From positions 35,761 through 99,760 of the forward strand of contig DASYOB010000148.1 in assembly GCA_036008175.1 (NCBI GenBank): 64,000 bases of DNA, written 5' to 3'. The position numbers were made by a program, and so were the translations under genes. The first letter of the stretch is position 1, and each line of letters opens with the position of its first letter. This document shows positions 7,558-15,419 of the stretch, in pieces. Origin of the DNA: DATARH01 sp036008175 (GTDB lineage: Bacteria > Pseudomonadota > Alphaproteobacteria > ATCC43930 > CGMCC-115725). The notes under the pieces are model-generated. The model was not told where the DNA came from, did not search any database, and was given only the letters and a program-made list of their open reading frames with translations.

Positions 7558-9537
7558 ATGAGCAACAGTCCCGACGAAATTCTGTCTTCCCCGGCCCAAC
7601 CCGGACAATCTGCTGCCCCGGTGACGGTGACCCTGCCGGACGGCAGCCGCCGCGAATTCCCGGGACCGCTGACCGGGGCGGACCTAGCGGCCGCGATAGG
7701 GCCGGGTCTCGCCAAGGCGGCGATCGCGGTCAAGATCGACGGCAAGCCGCGAGATCTGGCCACGCTGATCGAGCGTGATGCCGAAATCGCGATCATCACC
7801 CGCGACACGCCGGACGGGGTCGAAATCCTGCGTCATGACGCGGCGCATGTGATGGCCGAGGCGGTCAAGGAGCTTTATCCGGAGACTCAGGTCACTTTCG
7901 GCCCGGCGACCGAGACCGGGTTTTATTACGATTTTGCCCGGGACGCGCCTTTCATCCCGGAGGATCTTGCACGCATCGAGGAGCGCATGCGCGAGATCGT
8001 CCACCGCGATGAGCCGATCAGCCGGGAGGTGTGGGACCGCGACAAGGCGGTCGCCTTTTTCGACAGCATCGGCGAGCGTTACAAGGCCGAATATATCGGC
8101 GAGATCCCCGCCGATCAGGACATCAGCCTTTATCGCCAGGGCGATTTCGTCGATCTCTGCGTCGGACCGCATCTGCCCTCGACCGGCCGGCTCGGGCAGG
8201 CTTTCAAGCTGACCAATGTTGCCGGCGCCTACTGGCGCGGCGACCCGAAGAACGCCCAGTTGCAGCGCATCTACGGCACTGCCTGGCCGAGCCAGAAACA
8301 GCTCGACGAGTATCTGTTCCGCCTGGAGGAAGCCGAGCGCCGCGACCACCGCAAGCTCGGGCGCGAGCTCGACCTGTTCCATCTCGGCGAAGAAGCAGTC
8401 GGCAGCGTCTTCTGGCACCCGAAGGGTTGGACCCTCTATCGCACGATCGAAGACTACATGCGGCGCCGGCTCGACGCGGCTGGGTATCAGGAAGTGCGCG
8501 GCCCGCTGTTGCTCGACCGCAGCCTGTGGGAAGCCACCGGCCATTGGGAAACCTTCCGCGAGAACATGTTTGTCGCCGAGAGCCGCGACGAGCGTGTGCT
8601 CGCGGTCAAACCGATGAACTGCCCGGGCCATGTGCTGATCTTCCGCAATCGGCTGCGCAGCTATCGCGAGTTGCCATTGCGGCTGGCCGAATTCGGCAGC
8701 TGCCACCGCAACGAGCCTTCCGGCGCACTGCACGGCATCATGCGGGTGCGCGGCTTCACCCAGGACGACGCGCACATCTTCTGCACCGAGGCGCAGGTCA
8801 CCGCCGAAGCGGTGGCGTTCTGCGAGCTGCTGTTGTCGATCTATCGGGATTTCGGCTTTGACGACGTCGCGATCAAGTTTGCCGATCGGCCACCGAGCCG
8901 GATCGGCAGCGACGAGGTCTGGGACCGCGCCGAAAAGGATCTGCGCGCGGCGGTGGAGACGGCAGGACTTTCTTATACGCTGAACCCGGGCGAGGGTGCG
9001 TTCTATGGCCCCAAGCTCGAATTCGTCTTGCGCGACGCGCTCGGGCGCGATTGGCAATGCGGCACGTTGCAGCTCGATTTTCAGATGCCTGAGCGGCTCG
9101 GCGCGAGTTATGTCGGCGAGGATGGCGGGCGCCATCGGCCGGTCATGCTGCACCGCGCGATCCTCGGCTCGATGGAGCGGTTTATCGCCATCCTGATCGA
9201 GCATTATGCCGGCCGCTTCCCGCTGTGGCTCGCGCCGGTGCAGGCGGTCGTCGCCTCGATCACCGAGGAGGCGGCCGGTTATGCCGAGGAAGTGGCGCGC
9301 GAATGCGCCGCGGCCGGGCTGCGCGTCGTCACCGACACGGGAAACGAGAAGATCAACTACAAGGTGCGCGAGCACAGCCTCGCGAAAGTTCCGGTCATGC
9401 TGGTCGTCGGCCGTCGCGAGGCCGAGCAGCGCGGCGTCGCGCTGCGTCGGCTCGGCGGTTCGACGCAGGAATCCCTTGCGCTCGCCGAGGCCGTCGCTAG
9501 ATTGAAAGCGGAAGCGGCTCCGCCCGGGCCGCGCTAG
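7558..9537 (+). CDS. thrS: Threonine--tRNA ligase
   Basis: 659-aa class II threonyl-tRNA synthetase. An N-terminal TGS domain (about 20-80) is followed by the SAD editing domain (R-H-D-A-A-H-V-M-A-E-A-V near 95), whose His residues clear Ser-tRNA. The catalytic core has the zinc Cys in P-M-N-C-P-G-H and motif 2 around F-G-S-C-H-R-N-E. The C-terminal anticodon-binding domain ends near 640. ATG at 7558 is preferred because GGAG at 7544-7547 is 10 bases upstream; it is only 1 base from the in-frame ATG at 7549. It lies downstream of the attenuator and 54 bases before infC. Confidence 0.97.
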   Translation: MSNSPDEILSSPAQPGQSAAPVTVTLPDGSRREFPGPLTGADLAAAIGPGLAKAAIAVKIDGKPRDLATLIERDAEIAIITRDTPDGVEILRHDAAHVMAEAVKELYPETQVTFGPATETGFYYDFARDAPFIPEDLARIEERMREIVHRDEPISREVWDRDKAVAFFDSIGERYKAEYIGEIPADQDISLYRQGDFVDLCVGPHLPSTGRLGQAFKLTNVAGAYWRGDPKNAQLQRIYGTAWPSQKQLDEYLFRLEEAERRDHRKLGRELDLFHLGEEAVGSVFWHPKGWTLYRTIEDYMRRRLDAAGYQEVRGPLLLDRSLWEATGHWETFRENMFVAESRDERVLAVKPMNCPGHVLIFRNRLRSYRELPLRLAEFGSCHRNEPSGALHGIMRVRGFTQDDAHIFCTEAQVTAEAVAFCELLLSIYRDFGFDDVAIKFADRPPSRIGSDEVWDRAEKDLRAAVETAGLSYTLNPGEGAFYGPKLEFVLRDALGRDWQCGTLQLDFQMPERLGASYVGEDGGRHRPVMLHRAILGSMERFIAILIEHYAGRFPLWLAPVQAVVASITEEAAGYAEEVARECAAAGLRVVTDTGNEKINYKVREHSLAKVPVMLVVGRREAEQRGVALRRLGGSTQESLALAEAVARLKAEAAPPGPR

Positions 9538-9591
9538 CCGTTTGCGAGAAGACGAGAACGGTTCGGTTCAAGTATTTGAAGGAGAGCATAC

Positions 9592-10128
9592 ATACCCAGA
9601 CCACCGATGAACTTCACGCCCACCCGTGAAGGGCCGCGCATCAATGACGAAATCTCGTCGGCGCGGATACGCCTCGTCGATGAACGCGGCCAGATGGTGG
9701 GGGTCGTTGGGCGCAACGAGGCGCTCGACATGGCTGCGGATGCCGGCCTTGACCTCGTCGAAATCGCCCCCAATGCCGACCCGCCGGTCTGCAAGATTCT
9801 CGATTTCGGCAAATTCAAATACGAAGAGCAAAAGAAGAAAAACGAAGCTCGTAAGAAGCAGAAAATCATCGAAGTTAAAGAAATCAAGCTGCGTCCGAGC
9901 ATCGACGACCACGATTATGCGGTCAAGATGCGCAGCATGAACAAGTTCATCGAGGAAGGCGACAAGGTCAAGATTACCATGCGGTTCCGCGGGCGCGAGT
10001 TGGCGCACCAGGAACTCGGCATGAACGTACTGATACGGGTCAGAGACGATCTCGACGGGATCGCCAAGGTCGAGCAGATGCCGCGCATGGAAGGCCGGCA
10101 GATGACGATGGTCGTGGCGCCCCGATAA
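9592..10128 (+). CDS. infC: Translation initiation factor IF-3, probable AUA start
   Basis: 178-aa IF-3 that binds the 30S subunit and discriminates against non-AUG starts. The N-domain begins R-E-G-P-R-I-N-D-E-I; a lysine-rich linker lies near residue 85; the C-domain contains V-K-I-T-M-R-F-R-G-R-E. The first in-frame ATG (9607) has no ribosome-binding site at normal spacing. AAGGAG (9579-9584) is instead 7 bases before an in-frame ATA at 9592-9594. Rare infC starts (AUU in E. coli) are the known basis of IF-3 autoregulation, so AUA is preferred. Starting at 9607 would give 173 aa. Confidence 0.93.
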   Translation: MPRPPMNFTPTREGPRINDEISSARIRLVDERGQMVGVVGRNEALDMAADAGLDLVEIAPNADPPVCKILDFGKFKYEEQKKKNEARKKQKIIEVKEIKLRPSIDDHDYAVKMRSMNKFIEEGDKVKITMRFRGRELAHQELGMNVLIRVRDDLDGIAKVEQMPRMEGRQMTMVVAPR

Positions 10129-10180
10129 TTGAAGCTCCGCCGCCGGGCTTCCGGATTCGTTTTTTGGGGAGATAAAGCCG

Positions 10181-10573
10181 ATGACCAACATCGAGCCCTA
10201 CGCCGCCAAAGGCGTCTACGATCCGCCGATCTATGCGCAGGCGGTCAAAGTCACTGGCGCACAGACGATCCTCTATATCGCCGGCCAAGTCGCCTATGGC
10301 CCGGATGGCGGCGCGGTGCATACCGGCGATTTCAAGGCGCAGGCGCGGGCCGCCCTTTCGGCCGTGAAGGCCCAGGTCGAGGCCGGCGGCGGCACGATGG
10401 CCAACATCGTCAAGGTCAACACCTACCTGACGGATATCCGCCACCGCGCCGATTACGGGCCAATCCGCGAAGAATTCTTTGGCAAGAAGATGCCGGCCCA
10501 TACCCTCGTCGCGGTCGTGGCGCTGGCCCAGCCCGAGTTCCTGATCGAGATCGAGGCAATCGCCGTTCTGTAA
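10181..10573 (+). CDS. RidA family protein (enamine/imine deaminase)
   Basis: 130-aa RidA/YjgF/UK114-family protein. Hallmarks are the N-terminal A-A-K-G-V-Y-D-P-P-I-Y-A-Q-A-V segment, Y-I-A-G-Q-V near residue 30, K-V-N-T-Y-L-T-D near 85, and P-A-H-T-L-V-A-V near the C-terminus. Family members deaminate reactive 2-aminoacrylate-type enamines. The C-terminal Arg-containing active-site region of classical RidA is less clear here, so a related Rid subgroup is possible. It interrupts the infC-rpmI order. Confidence 0.85.
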   Translation: MTNIEPYAAKGVYDPPIYAQAVKVTGAQTILYIAGQVAYGPDGGAVHTGDFKAQARAALSAVKAQVEAGGGTMANIVKVNTYLTDIRHRADYGPIREEFFGKKMPAHTLVAVVALAQPEFLIEIEAIAVL

Positions 10574-10599
10574 GCGCAAGCCCGGCCCTTAGACCGGCG

Positions 10600-10812
10600 A
10601 TGCGCTTGACTAACTTTGGTTGCTGCCGGCCGTGGTCGCTGGTCTGGTCCTGTTCGGCGTCCCGCACGTCGCCGGCGCGGTCGGTTTCCGGCAGGTCGCG
10701 GTTCCCGACCGGCAAGGCGAGCCGATATCTGGTATCCGAGCGATGCGCCGGCGACGCCGCGCCGGTTCGGATTATTCGAGCCGAGTGTCGCATTGCCGGC
10801 GCCGGTGGTCCT
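10600..10812 (+). pseudogene. Remnant of a dienelactone-hydrolase-like secreted hydrolase
   Basis: Only the N-terminal part remains, spread over shifting frames. An ATG at 10600 opens M-R-L-T-N-F-G. A second frame continues P-A-V-V-A-G-L-V-L-F-G-V-P-H-V-A-G-A (signal-peptide-like) and G-F-R-Q-V-A-V-P-D. A third frame reads I-W-Y-P-S-D-A-P-A-T-P and G-L-F-E. That order is typical of secreted alpha/beta hydrolases of the dienelactone-hydrolase/PAF-acetylhydrolase type. At least two frameshifts and loss of the catalytic part make it a relic. The following bases to 10962 show no gene. Confidence 0.55.
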
Positions 10813-10962
10813 TCAATTTGAAATTGTGTGGAGAGGATCCGCTTGACGAATCCGGATCGGATTATCACATCGGCCTAAATTCGGAAAATCTGTCGCTGCT
10901 AGCCGCCTCGGGTCGGCTACCGTCGGTTGCGCTTCGATGCGCCACCGAGCGCAGACCCTGGC

Positions 10963-10991
10963 TTGCTTTCGCCGAGGTCCGCCGCTATATA
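10963..10991 (+). promoter_or_regulatory. Sigma-70-type promoter of rpmI-rplT
   Basis: TTGCTT (10963-10968), a 17-bp spacer and TATATA (10986-10991). The predicted transcription start is near 10998, giving a 78-base leader before rpmI. The TATATA -10 also occurs in the rpmH promoter of this window. This promoter would free rpmI-rplT from control by the upstream thrS leader. Confidence 0.55.
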
Positions 10992-11075
10992 GCCCGGCTT
11001 CAATCGGCGGCGGGCCGCGCTTCGGGCGCCATACGGGCATGCCTTGCCGCCGCAAACATCGGCAAAGGACAGGAA

Positions 11076-11279
11076 ATGCCCAAGCTCAAGACCAAAAGCG
11101 GTGCGAAAAAGCGCTTCGGCCGCACCGCCAATGGCAAGATCAAGCGCAACTGGGGCTATAAGCGCCACCGCCTGATCAGCAAGTCGAAGCAGCAGAAGCG
11201 GCTGCATCGCGGCACGACGACCCTCGAAACGGGCGATGCCAAGCTCGTCTTGACCTATATGCCGTATCTGCGGAGTTGA
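11076..11279 (+). CDS. rpmI: 50S ribosomal protein L35
   Basis: 67-aa basic protein with the L35 signature M-P-K-L-K-T-K-S-G-A-K-K-R-F at its start and a Lys/Arg-rich middle. It is a structural component of the large ribosomal subunit. ATG at 11076 is preceded by GGACAGGAA as a weak ribosome-binding site. The next gene, rplT, begins 4 bases after the stop, the standard rpmI-rplT operon. Confidence 0.96.
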   Translation: MPKLKTKSGAKKRFGRTANGKIKRNWGYKRHRLISKSKQQKRLHRGTTTLETGDAKLVLTYMPYLRS

Positions 11280-11283
11280 ACGC

Positions 11284-11661
11284 ATGGCCAGGGTCAAACG
11301 CGGCGTCACAACGCATGCCCGCCACAAAAAGGTGCTCGGCCTCGCCAAGGGTTATCGCGGCCGCGGCGGCACCGCCTACCGCATCGCGATTGAGAAGGTC
11401 GAGAAGGCGCTGCGCTACGCCTATCGCGACCGCCGCAACAAGAAGCGCGACTTCCGCGGATTGTGGATCCAGCGCATCAACGCCGGCGTCCGCGAACACG
11501 GACTGACCTACTCTCAGTTCATGCACGGGACAAAGCTCGCCGGGCTCGAGCTCGACCGGAAGGTCCTGTCCGACCTGGCAATCCGCGAGCCGGAAGCCTT
11601 CGCCGCGATTGTCGAGACGGCAAAGACCGCGCTCGCCGAGGCGCAGCCGAAAGCGGCATGA
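11284..11661 (+). CDS. rplT: 50S ribosomal protein L20
   Basis: 125-aa L20, slightly longer than the usual 117-120 residues. It starts M-A-R-V-K-R-G-V-T-T-H-A-R-H-K-K and contains R-R-N-K-K-R-D-F-R-G-L-W-I-Q-R-I-N-A. L20 binds 23S rRNA early in 50S assembly, and in E. coli it represses its own operon; no such leader pseudoknot was identified here. It is co-transcribed with rpmI. Confidence 0.97.
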   Translation: MARVKRGVTTHARHKKVLGLAKGYRGRGGTAYRIAIEKVEKALRYAYRDRRNKKRDFRGLWIQRINAGVREHGLTYSQFMHGTKLAGLELDRKVLSDLAIREPEAFAAIVETAKTALAEAQPKAA

Positions 11662-11691
11662 GGAAATGAAACCGGCAACCGGAAGAACGGT

Positions 11692-11752
11692 GTCATCCCG
11701 GCGAAAGCCGGGATCCATTCCCGCCACGGGTCCCGGCCTTCGCCGGGACGAC
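11692..11752. repeat. REP-like palindromic repeat
   Basis: Two 25-base arms, 11692-11716 and 11728-11752, are inverted copies of each other with 3 mismatches, around an 11-base centre. Each arm is itself a small hairpin of the CCCGGC/GCCGGG type. Such dispersed intergenic palindromes are common in alphaproteobacterial chromosomes. It lies 30 bases after the rplT stop. Confidence 0.75.
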
Positions 11753-11820
11753 GATTTGATTGGGCGATTTACCGGGACTCGGATCGGCTGAGGCCCCGCC
11801 TGTCATGTGCGCGCGTTATC

Positions 11821-11845
11821 AAGGGGCCGGTTTCGGCCCCTTTTC
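11821..11845 (+). terminator. Intrinsic terminator before pheS
   Basis: Perfect 9-bp stem AAGGGGCCG (11821-11829) / CGGCCCCTT (11834-11842) with loop GTTT, followed by TTCTATTT. GGCCCC at 11792-11797 could pair with the same GGGGCC arm, giving an alternative structure. It may end rpmI-rplT or attenuate pheST. Confidence 0.75.
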
Positions 11846-11875
11846 TATTTCGGCTTGAAGGCCCAAGGATCGGTC

Positions 11876-12979
11876 ATGGATGACCTAGAGCAATTACGCC
11901 AGGACAGCCTCGCAGGGGTTTACCTCGCGGACACGCCGGAGGCACTTGAACAGATACGCATCGAGTACCTTGGTCGTCAGGGACGGCTAACGATGTTGAT
12001 GCGCGGGCTAGGCGCATTGCCGGCGGAGAAGCGGCGCGAAGCGGGCGCGGCACTTAATTCAGCCAGGGACGCGATCAGTGCAGCGATCGAGGGGAAGGCC
12101 GCAGAGCTTAATCGGCAGGCTTTAAGCCAGCGACTCGCGGGCGAACGCGCCGATGTCAGCCTGCCGGTGCTCACCGGCGGCCCCATTGGTTTTGATGGCG
12201 GTCGCATCCATCCGATCAGCCAGACCATTGACGAGATCATCGCGATTTTCGGCGAGATGGGCCTCGTCGTTGCCGAGGGACCGCATATCGAAGAGGATTT
12301 CTACAACTTCACCGCGCTCAACATTCCGCCCGAGCATCCGGCGCGCCAGGAGCACGACACCTTCTACCTGCCGGAACGGGCAGACGGCTCGCGACTGGTG
12401 CTGCGCACCCATACCTCGCCGGTGCAGATCCGTACGATGCAGACGCAAAAGCCGCCGATCCGCATCATCGTGCCGGGCCGCACCTTTCGTGCCGATCACG
12501 ACGCGACCCACTCGCCGATGTTCCACCAGGTCGAGGGGCTGGTGATCGACCGCACCACCCATATGGGCCATTTGAAAGGCTGCCTGATCGAGTTCTGCCG
12601 GGCCTTTTTCGATATCGACGATCTTCCGGTGCGCTTTCGCCCAAGCTATTTCCCGTTCACCGAGCCCTCGGCGGAAGTCGATATCGGCTGCTCGCGGCAG
12701 GGTGGCGAACTAAAGATCGGCGCCGGCGCCGACTGGCTCGAAATCCTCGGCAGCGGCATGGTTCATCCGCAAGTATTGAAGAATTGCGGCATCGATCCGG
12801 ACGAGTATCAAGGCTTTGCCTTCGGCATGGGGATCGAGCGGGTGGCGATGCTTAAATACGGCATCCCCGATCTGCGCACGATGTACGATTCCGACCTGCG
12901 CTGGCTCAGGCATTACGGCTTTCTGCCGCTCGACATTCCGTCGCCGGTGCGCGGTCCGCTCGCCGGAGGCGCCGCCTGA
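11876..12979 (+). CDS. pheS: Phenylalanine--tRNA ligase alpha subunit
   Basis: 367-aa alpha subunit of the class II (alpha-beta)2 PheRS. An N-terminal coiled-coil arm (about 1-90) for tRNA binding precedes the catalytic domain. Motif 2 lies around R-T-H-T-S-P-V-Q-I-R. The Phe-pocket region is F-H-Q-V-E-G-L, and motif 3 is F-G-M-G-I-E-R-V. ATG at 11876 follows AAGGAT. The stop overlaps the pheT start by one base (TGATG), so the subunits are translationally coupled. Confidence 0.97.
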   Translation: MDDLEQLRQDSLAGVYLADTPEALEQIRIEYLGRQGRLTMLMRGLGALPAEKRREAGAALNSARDAISAAIEGKAAELNRQALSQRLAGERADVSLPVLTGGPIGFDGGRIHPISQTIDEIIAIFGEMGLVVAEGPHIEEDFYNFTALNIPPEHPARQEHDTFYLPERADGSRLVLRTHTSPVQIRTMQTQKPPIRIIVPGRTFRADHDATHSPMFHQVEGLVIDRTTHMGHLKGCLIEFCRAFFDIDDLPVRFRPSYFPFTEPSAEVDIGCSRQGGELKIGAGADWLEILGSGMVHPQVLKNCGIDPDEYQGFAFGMGIERVAMLKYGIPDLRTMYDSDLRWLRHYGFLPLDIPSPVRGPLAGGAA

Positions 12980-15399
12980 TGAAGACGACGCTGTCCTGGC
13001 TGAAAACGCATCTCGACACCGAGGCGCCACTTGCCGAGCTTGTCGAGCGGCTGATCATGCTCGGCCACGATGTCGAGGGGGTCGAGAACCGCGCCGCGGC
13101 GCTCGACGGCTTTGTCGTCGCCCGAATCGTCAAGGCCGAGCCGCATCCGAACGCCGACCGACTGCGTGTCTGTGTGGTTGATACCGGAGCAGGCGAAATC
13201 CAGGTCGTATGCGGCGCGCCCAACGCCCGGACCGGGATGAAGGGCGTGTTCGGCCCGGCCGGCGTGCGCATTCCGAAGACCGGCGCGGTGCTGACCGAAT
13301 CCTCGATCCGCGGCGTCGCGTCGAAGGGCATGCTGATGTCGGCTTCCGAGCTGGCGCTTTCCGAGGATCATTCCGGCATTATCGAATTGCCAGCCGACGC
13401 GCCGGTCGGCGCCCGCTATGCCAGCCTCCTCGGCTTCGACGACCCGGTCATCGACATCAAGGTGACGCCCAACCGTGCGGACTGCCTCGGCGTGCGCGGC
13501 GTCGCCCGCGACCTCGCCGCGGCCGACATCGGAAGACTGCTCCCGCTCGACGCGACCCCGGTCGAGGGTCGTTTCGGCTCGCCGATCGCCGTCCATATTG
13601 AGGATCGGATCGCCTGCCCGCTGTTCCTTGGCCGTCATATCCGCGGCCTCAAGAACGGGCCGAGCCCGGGCTGGCTCAGGGACCGGCTCGAGGCAATCGG
13701 GCTGCGGCCGATCTCGGCTCTGGTCGACATCACCAATTTCCTGACCTTCGACGTGAACCGGCCGCTGCACGTCTTCGACGCCGGCAAGCTCAAGGGCGAC
13801 CTGACCGTGCGCCTCGCCCAGGCCGGCGAGCGGATGCTGGCGCTCAACGGCCGCGAATACGCGCTCGATCCGGAAGTGACCGCGATCGCCGACGAGGCCG
13901 GGGTGCAGAGCCTTGGCGGCGTGATCGGTGGCGAATGGACCGGCTGTACCGAGGCGACAACCGAGGTGTTCATCGAGGCGGCGCTGTTCGATCCGATCCG
14001 CACCGCCGCGACCGGGCGGCGGCTGGAGATCGCCAGCGACGCGCGCTACCGCTTCGAACGCGGGGTCGACCCCGCCTTTGTCGGACCGGGGCTGGAAATC
14101 GCCACAAGGCTGATCCTGGAATCGTGCGGCGGCGAGCCGTCGGAGGTCGTCATTGCCGGCGCCGTGCCGGATTGGCGCCGCGAATACCAGCTGCGGCCGG
14201 AGCGTATCTCCACCCTCGGCGGACTCGATGTCCCGCTAGACCAGAGCCGCGAGATCCTGGAGGCGCTTGGGTGCGAGGTCACCACGGCCGCCGAGCAGGA
14301 CGGCAGCCTCAGGGTCGCGCCGCCCTCCTGGCGCGGCGATATTGTCGGCGAGGCCGACCTCGTCGAGGAGGTGCTGCGGGTCAAAGGCTACGACGCGATC
14401 CCGCCAGTGCCGTTGCCGCGCGAGACGGTCATCCCGCGCCCGGCGATCGATGCGCGCCGCCGCCGCGTCGAGCTGGTGCGGCGCACGCTGGCGGGCCGCG
14501 GGCTGGTCGAGGCGGTGACCTTCTCGTTCATCTCGTCGCGCTGGGCGGCGCTGTTTGGCGGCGCGCAGCCGCAACCGCGGAATTATGCGACAGTCTCGCC
14601 TCTGCGCCTCGTCAACCCGATCAGCGCCGATCTCGACGAGATGCGGCCCTCGGTGCTGCCGGGGCTCATCGAGGCGGCGCGGCGCAATGCCGATCGTGGC
14701 CTCGCGGATGTCGCGCTGTTCGAATTGGGGCCGCTGTACCGCGACGATACCCCGGACGGGCAGGTGACCGTGGCCGCCGGCCTTCGCGCCGGTCGTCTGG
14801 CTCCGCGGCATTGGCGTGAAGCGGCGCGCGAGCCGGATCTTTATGACGCCAAGGCCGATGCGCTCGCCGCTCTCGCGGCTATGGGCGCGCCGATCGACAA
14901 CATCCAGAGCGCGGCCGATCCGCCGCCCTGGTTTCATCCCGGCCGCGCCGGCGGCTTGCGTCTCGGCCCGACCTTGCTCGGCCATTTCGGCGAGCTGCAT
15001 CCGGAGGTGCTCGACAGCTTCGAGGTGAAAGGTCCGGTCGCCGCCTTCGAGGTGTTTCTCGACGCGGTACCGCTGCCGCGAGCCGGCCGCGCCCGGCAAC
15101 CGCTGAACCTCTCAGTGTTCCAGCCGGTCGAGCGCGATTTTGCCTTTATTGTCGATCGCGACCTGCCGGCGGAAACCCTGCTGCGTGCTGCCCGCGGCAT
15201 CAACCGTAGCCTCGTCGCCGAAATCCGCTTGTTCGATGTCTACGAGGGCAAGGGGCTGCCGGAAGGCAAGAAGTCGCTCGCCATATCTGTGGTGTTGCAG
15301 CCGCAGGACGCGACCCTGACCGATGCCGAAATCGAAAGCTTCTCGAAGCGCCTCGTCGCGGCGGTCGAGAAGGCTACCGGCGGCACGTTGCGCGGCTGA
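12979..15399 (+). CDS. pheT: Phenylalanine--tRNA ligase beta subunit
   Basis: 806-aa beta subunit. Domains in order: a tRNA-binding EMAP/OB-like domain (about 40-150), the B3/B4 editing domain that hydrolyses Tyr-tRNA-Phe (about 210-390), B5 (about 400-475), a catalytic-like core that pairs with PheS, and the C-terminal ferredoxin-like anticodon-binding domain (about 710-806, N-L-S-V-F-Q-P-V-E-R-D-F-A-F). Length is typical of the family. Confidence 0.97.
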   Translation: MKTTLSWLKTHLDTEAPLAELVERLIMLGHDVEGVENRAAALDGFVVARIVKAEPHPNADRLRVCVVDTGAGEIQVVCGAPNARTGMKGVFGPAGVRIPKTGAVLTESSIRGVASKGMLMSASELALSEDHSGIIELPADAPVGARYASLLGFDDPVIDIKVTPNRADCLGVRGVARDLAAADIGRLLPLDATPVEGRFGSPIAVHIEDRIACPLFLGRHIRGLKNGPSPGWLRDRLEAIGLRPISALVDITNFLTFDVNRPLHVFDAGKLKGDLTVRLAQAGERMLALNGREYALDPEVTAIADEAGVQSLGGVIGGEWTGCTEATTEVFIEAALFDPIRTAATGRRLEIASDARYRFERGVDPAFVGPGLEIATRLILESCGGEPSEVVIAGAVPDWRREYQLRPERISTLGGLDVPLDQSREILEALGCEVTTAAEQDGSLRVAPPSWRGDIVGEADLVEEVLRVKGYDAIPPVPLPRETVIPRPAIDARRRRVELVRRTLAGRGLVEAVTFSFISSRWAALFGGAQPQPRNYATVSPLRLVNPISADLDEMRPSVLPGLIEAARRNADRGLADVALFELGPLYRDDTPDGQVTVAAGLRAGRLAPRHWREAAREPDLYDAKADALAALAAMGAPIDNIQSAADPPPWFHPGRAGGLRLGPTLLGHFGELHPEVLDSFEVKGPVAAFEVFLDAVPLPRAGRARQPLNLSVFQPVERDFAFIVDRDLPAETLLRAARGINRSLVAEIRLFDVYEGKGLPEGKKSLAISVVLQPQDATLTDAEIESFSKRLVAAVEKATGGTLRG

Positions 15400-15419
15400 G
15401 GCCGGCTGAAACGCCGCGC

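Noticed and set aside
7684..9375. 563-codon open frame on the minus strand
   Set aside because: Entirely antisense to thrS; no recognisable motif and composition typical of a GC-rich shadow.
10129..10170. Intrinsic terminator after infC
   Set aside because: GAAGC/GCTTC and CCGG/CCGG stems are short and the T-run is 6 bases further on; not strong enough to list as a feature.
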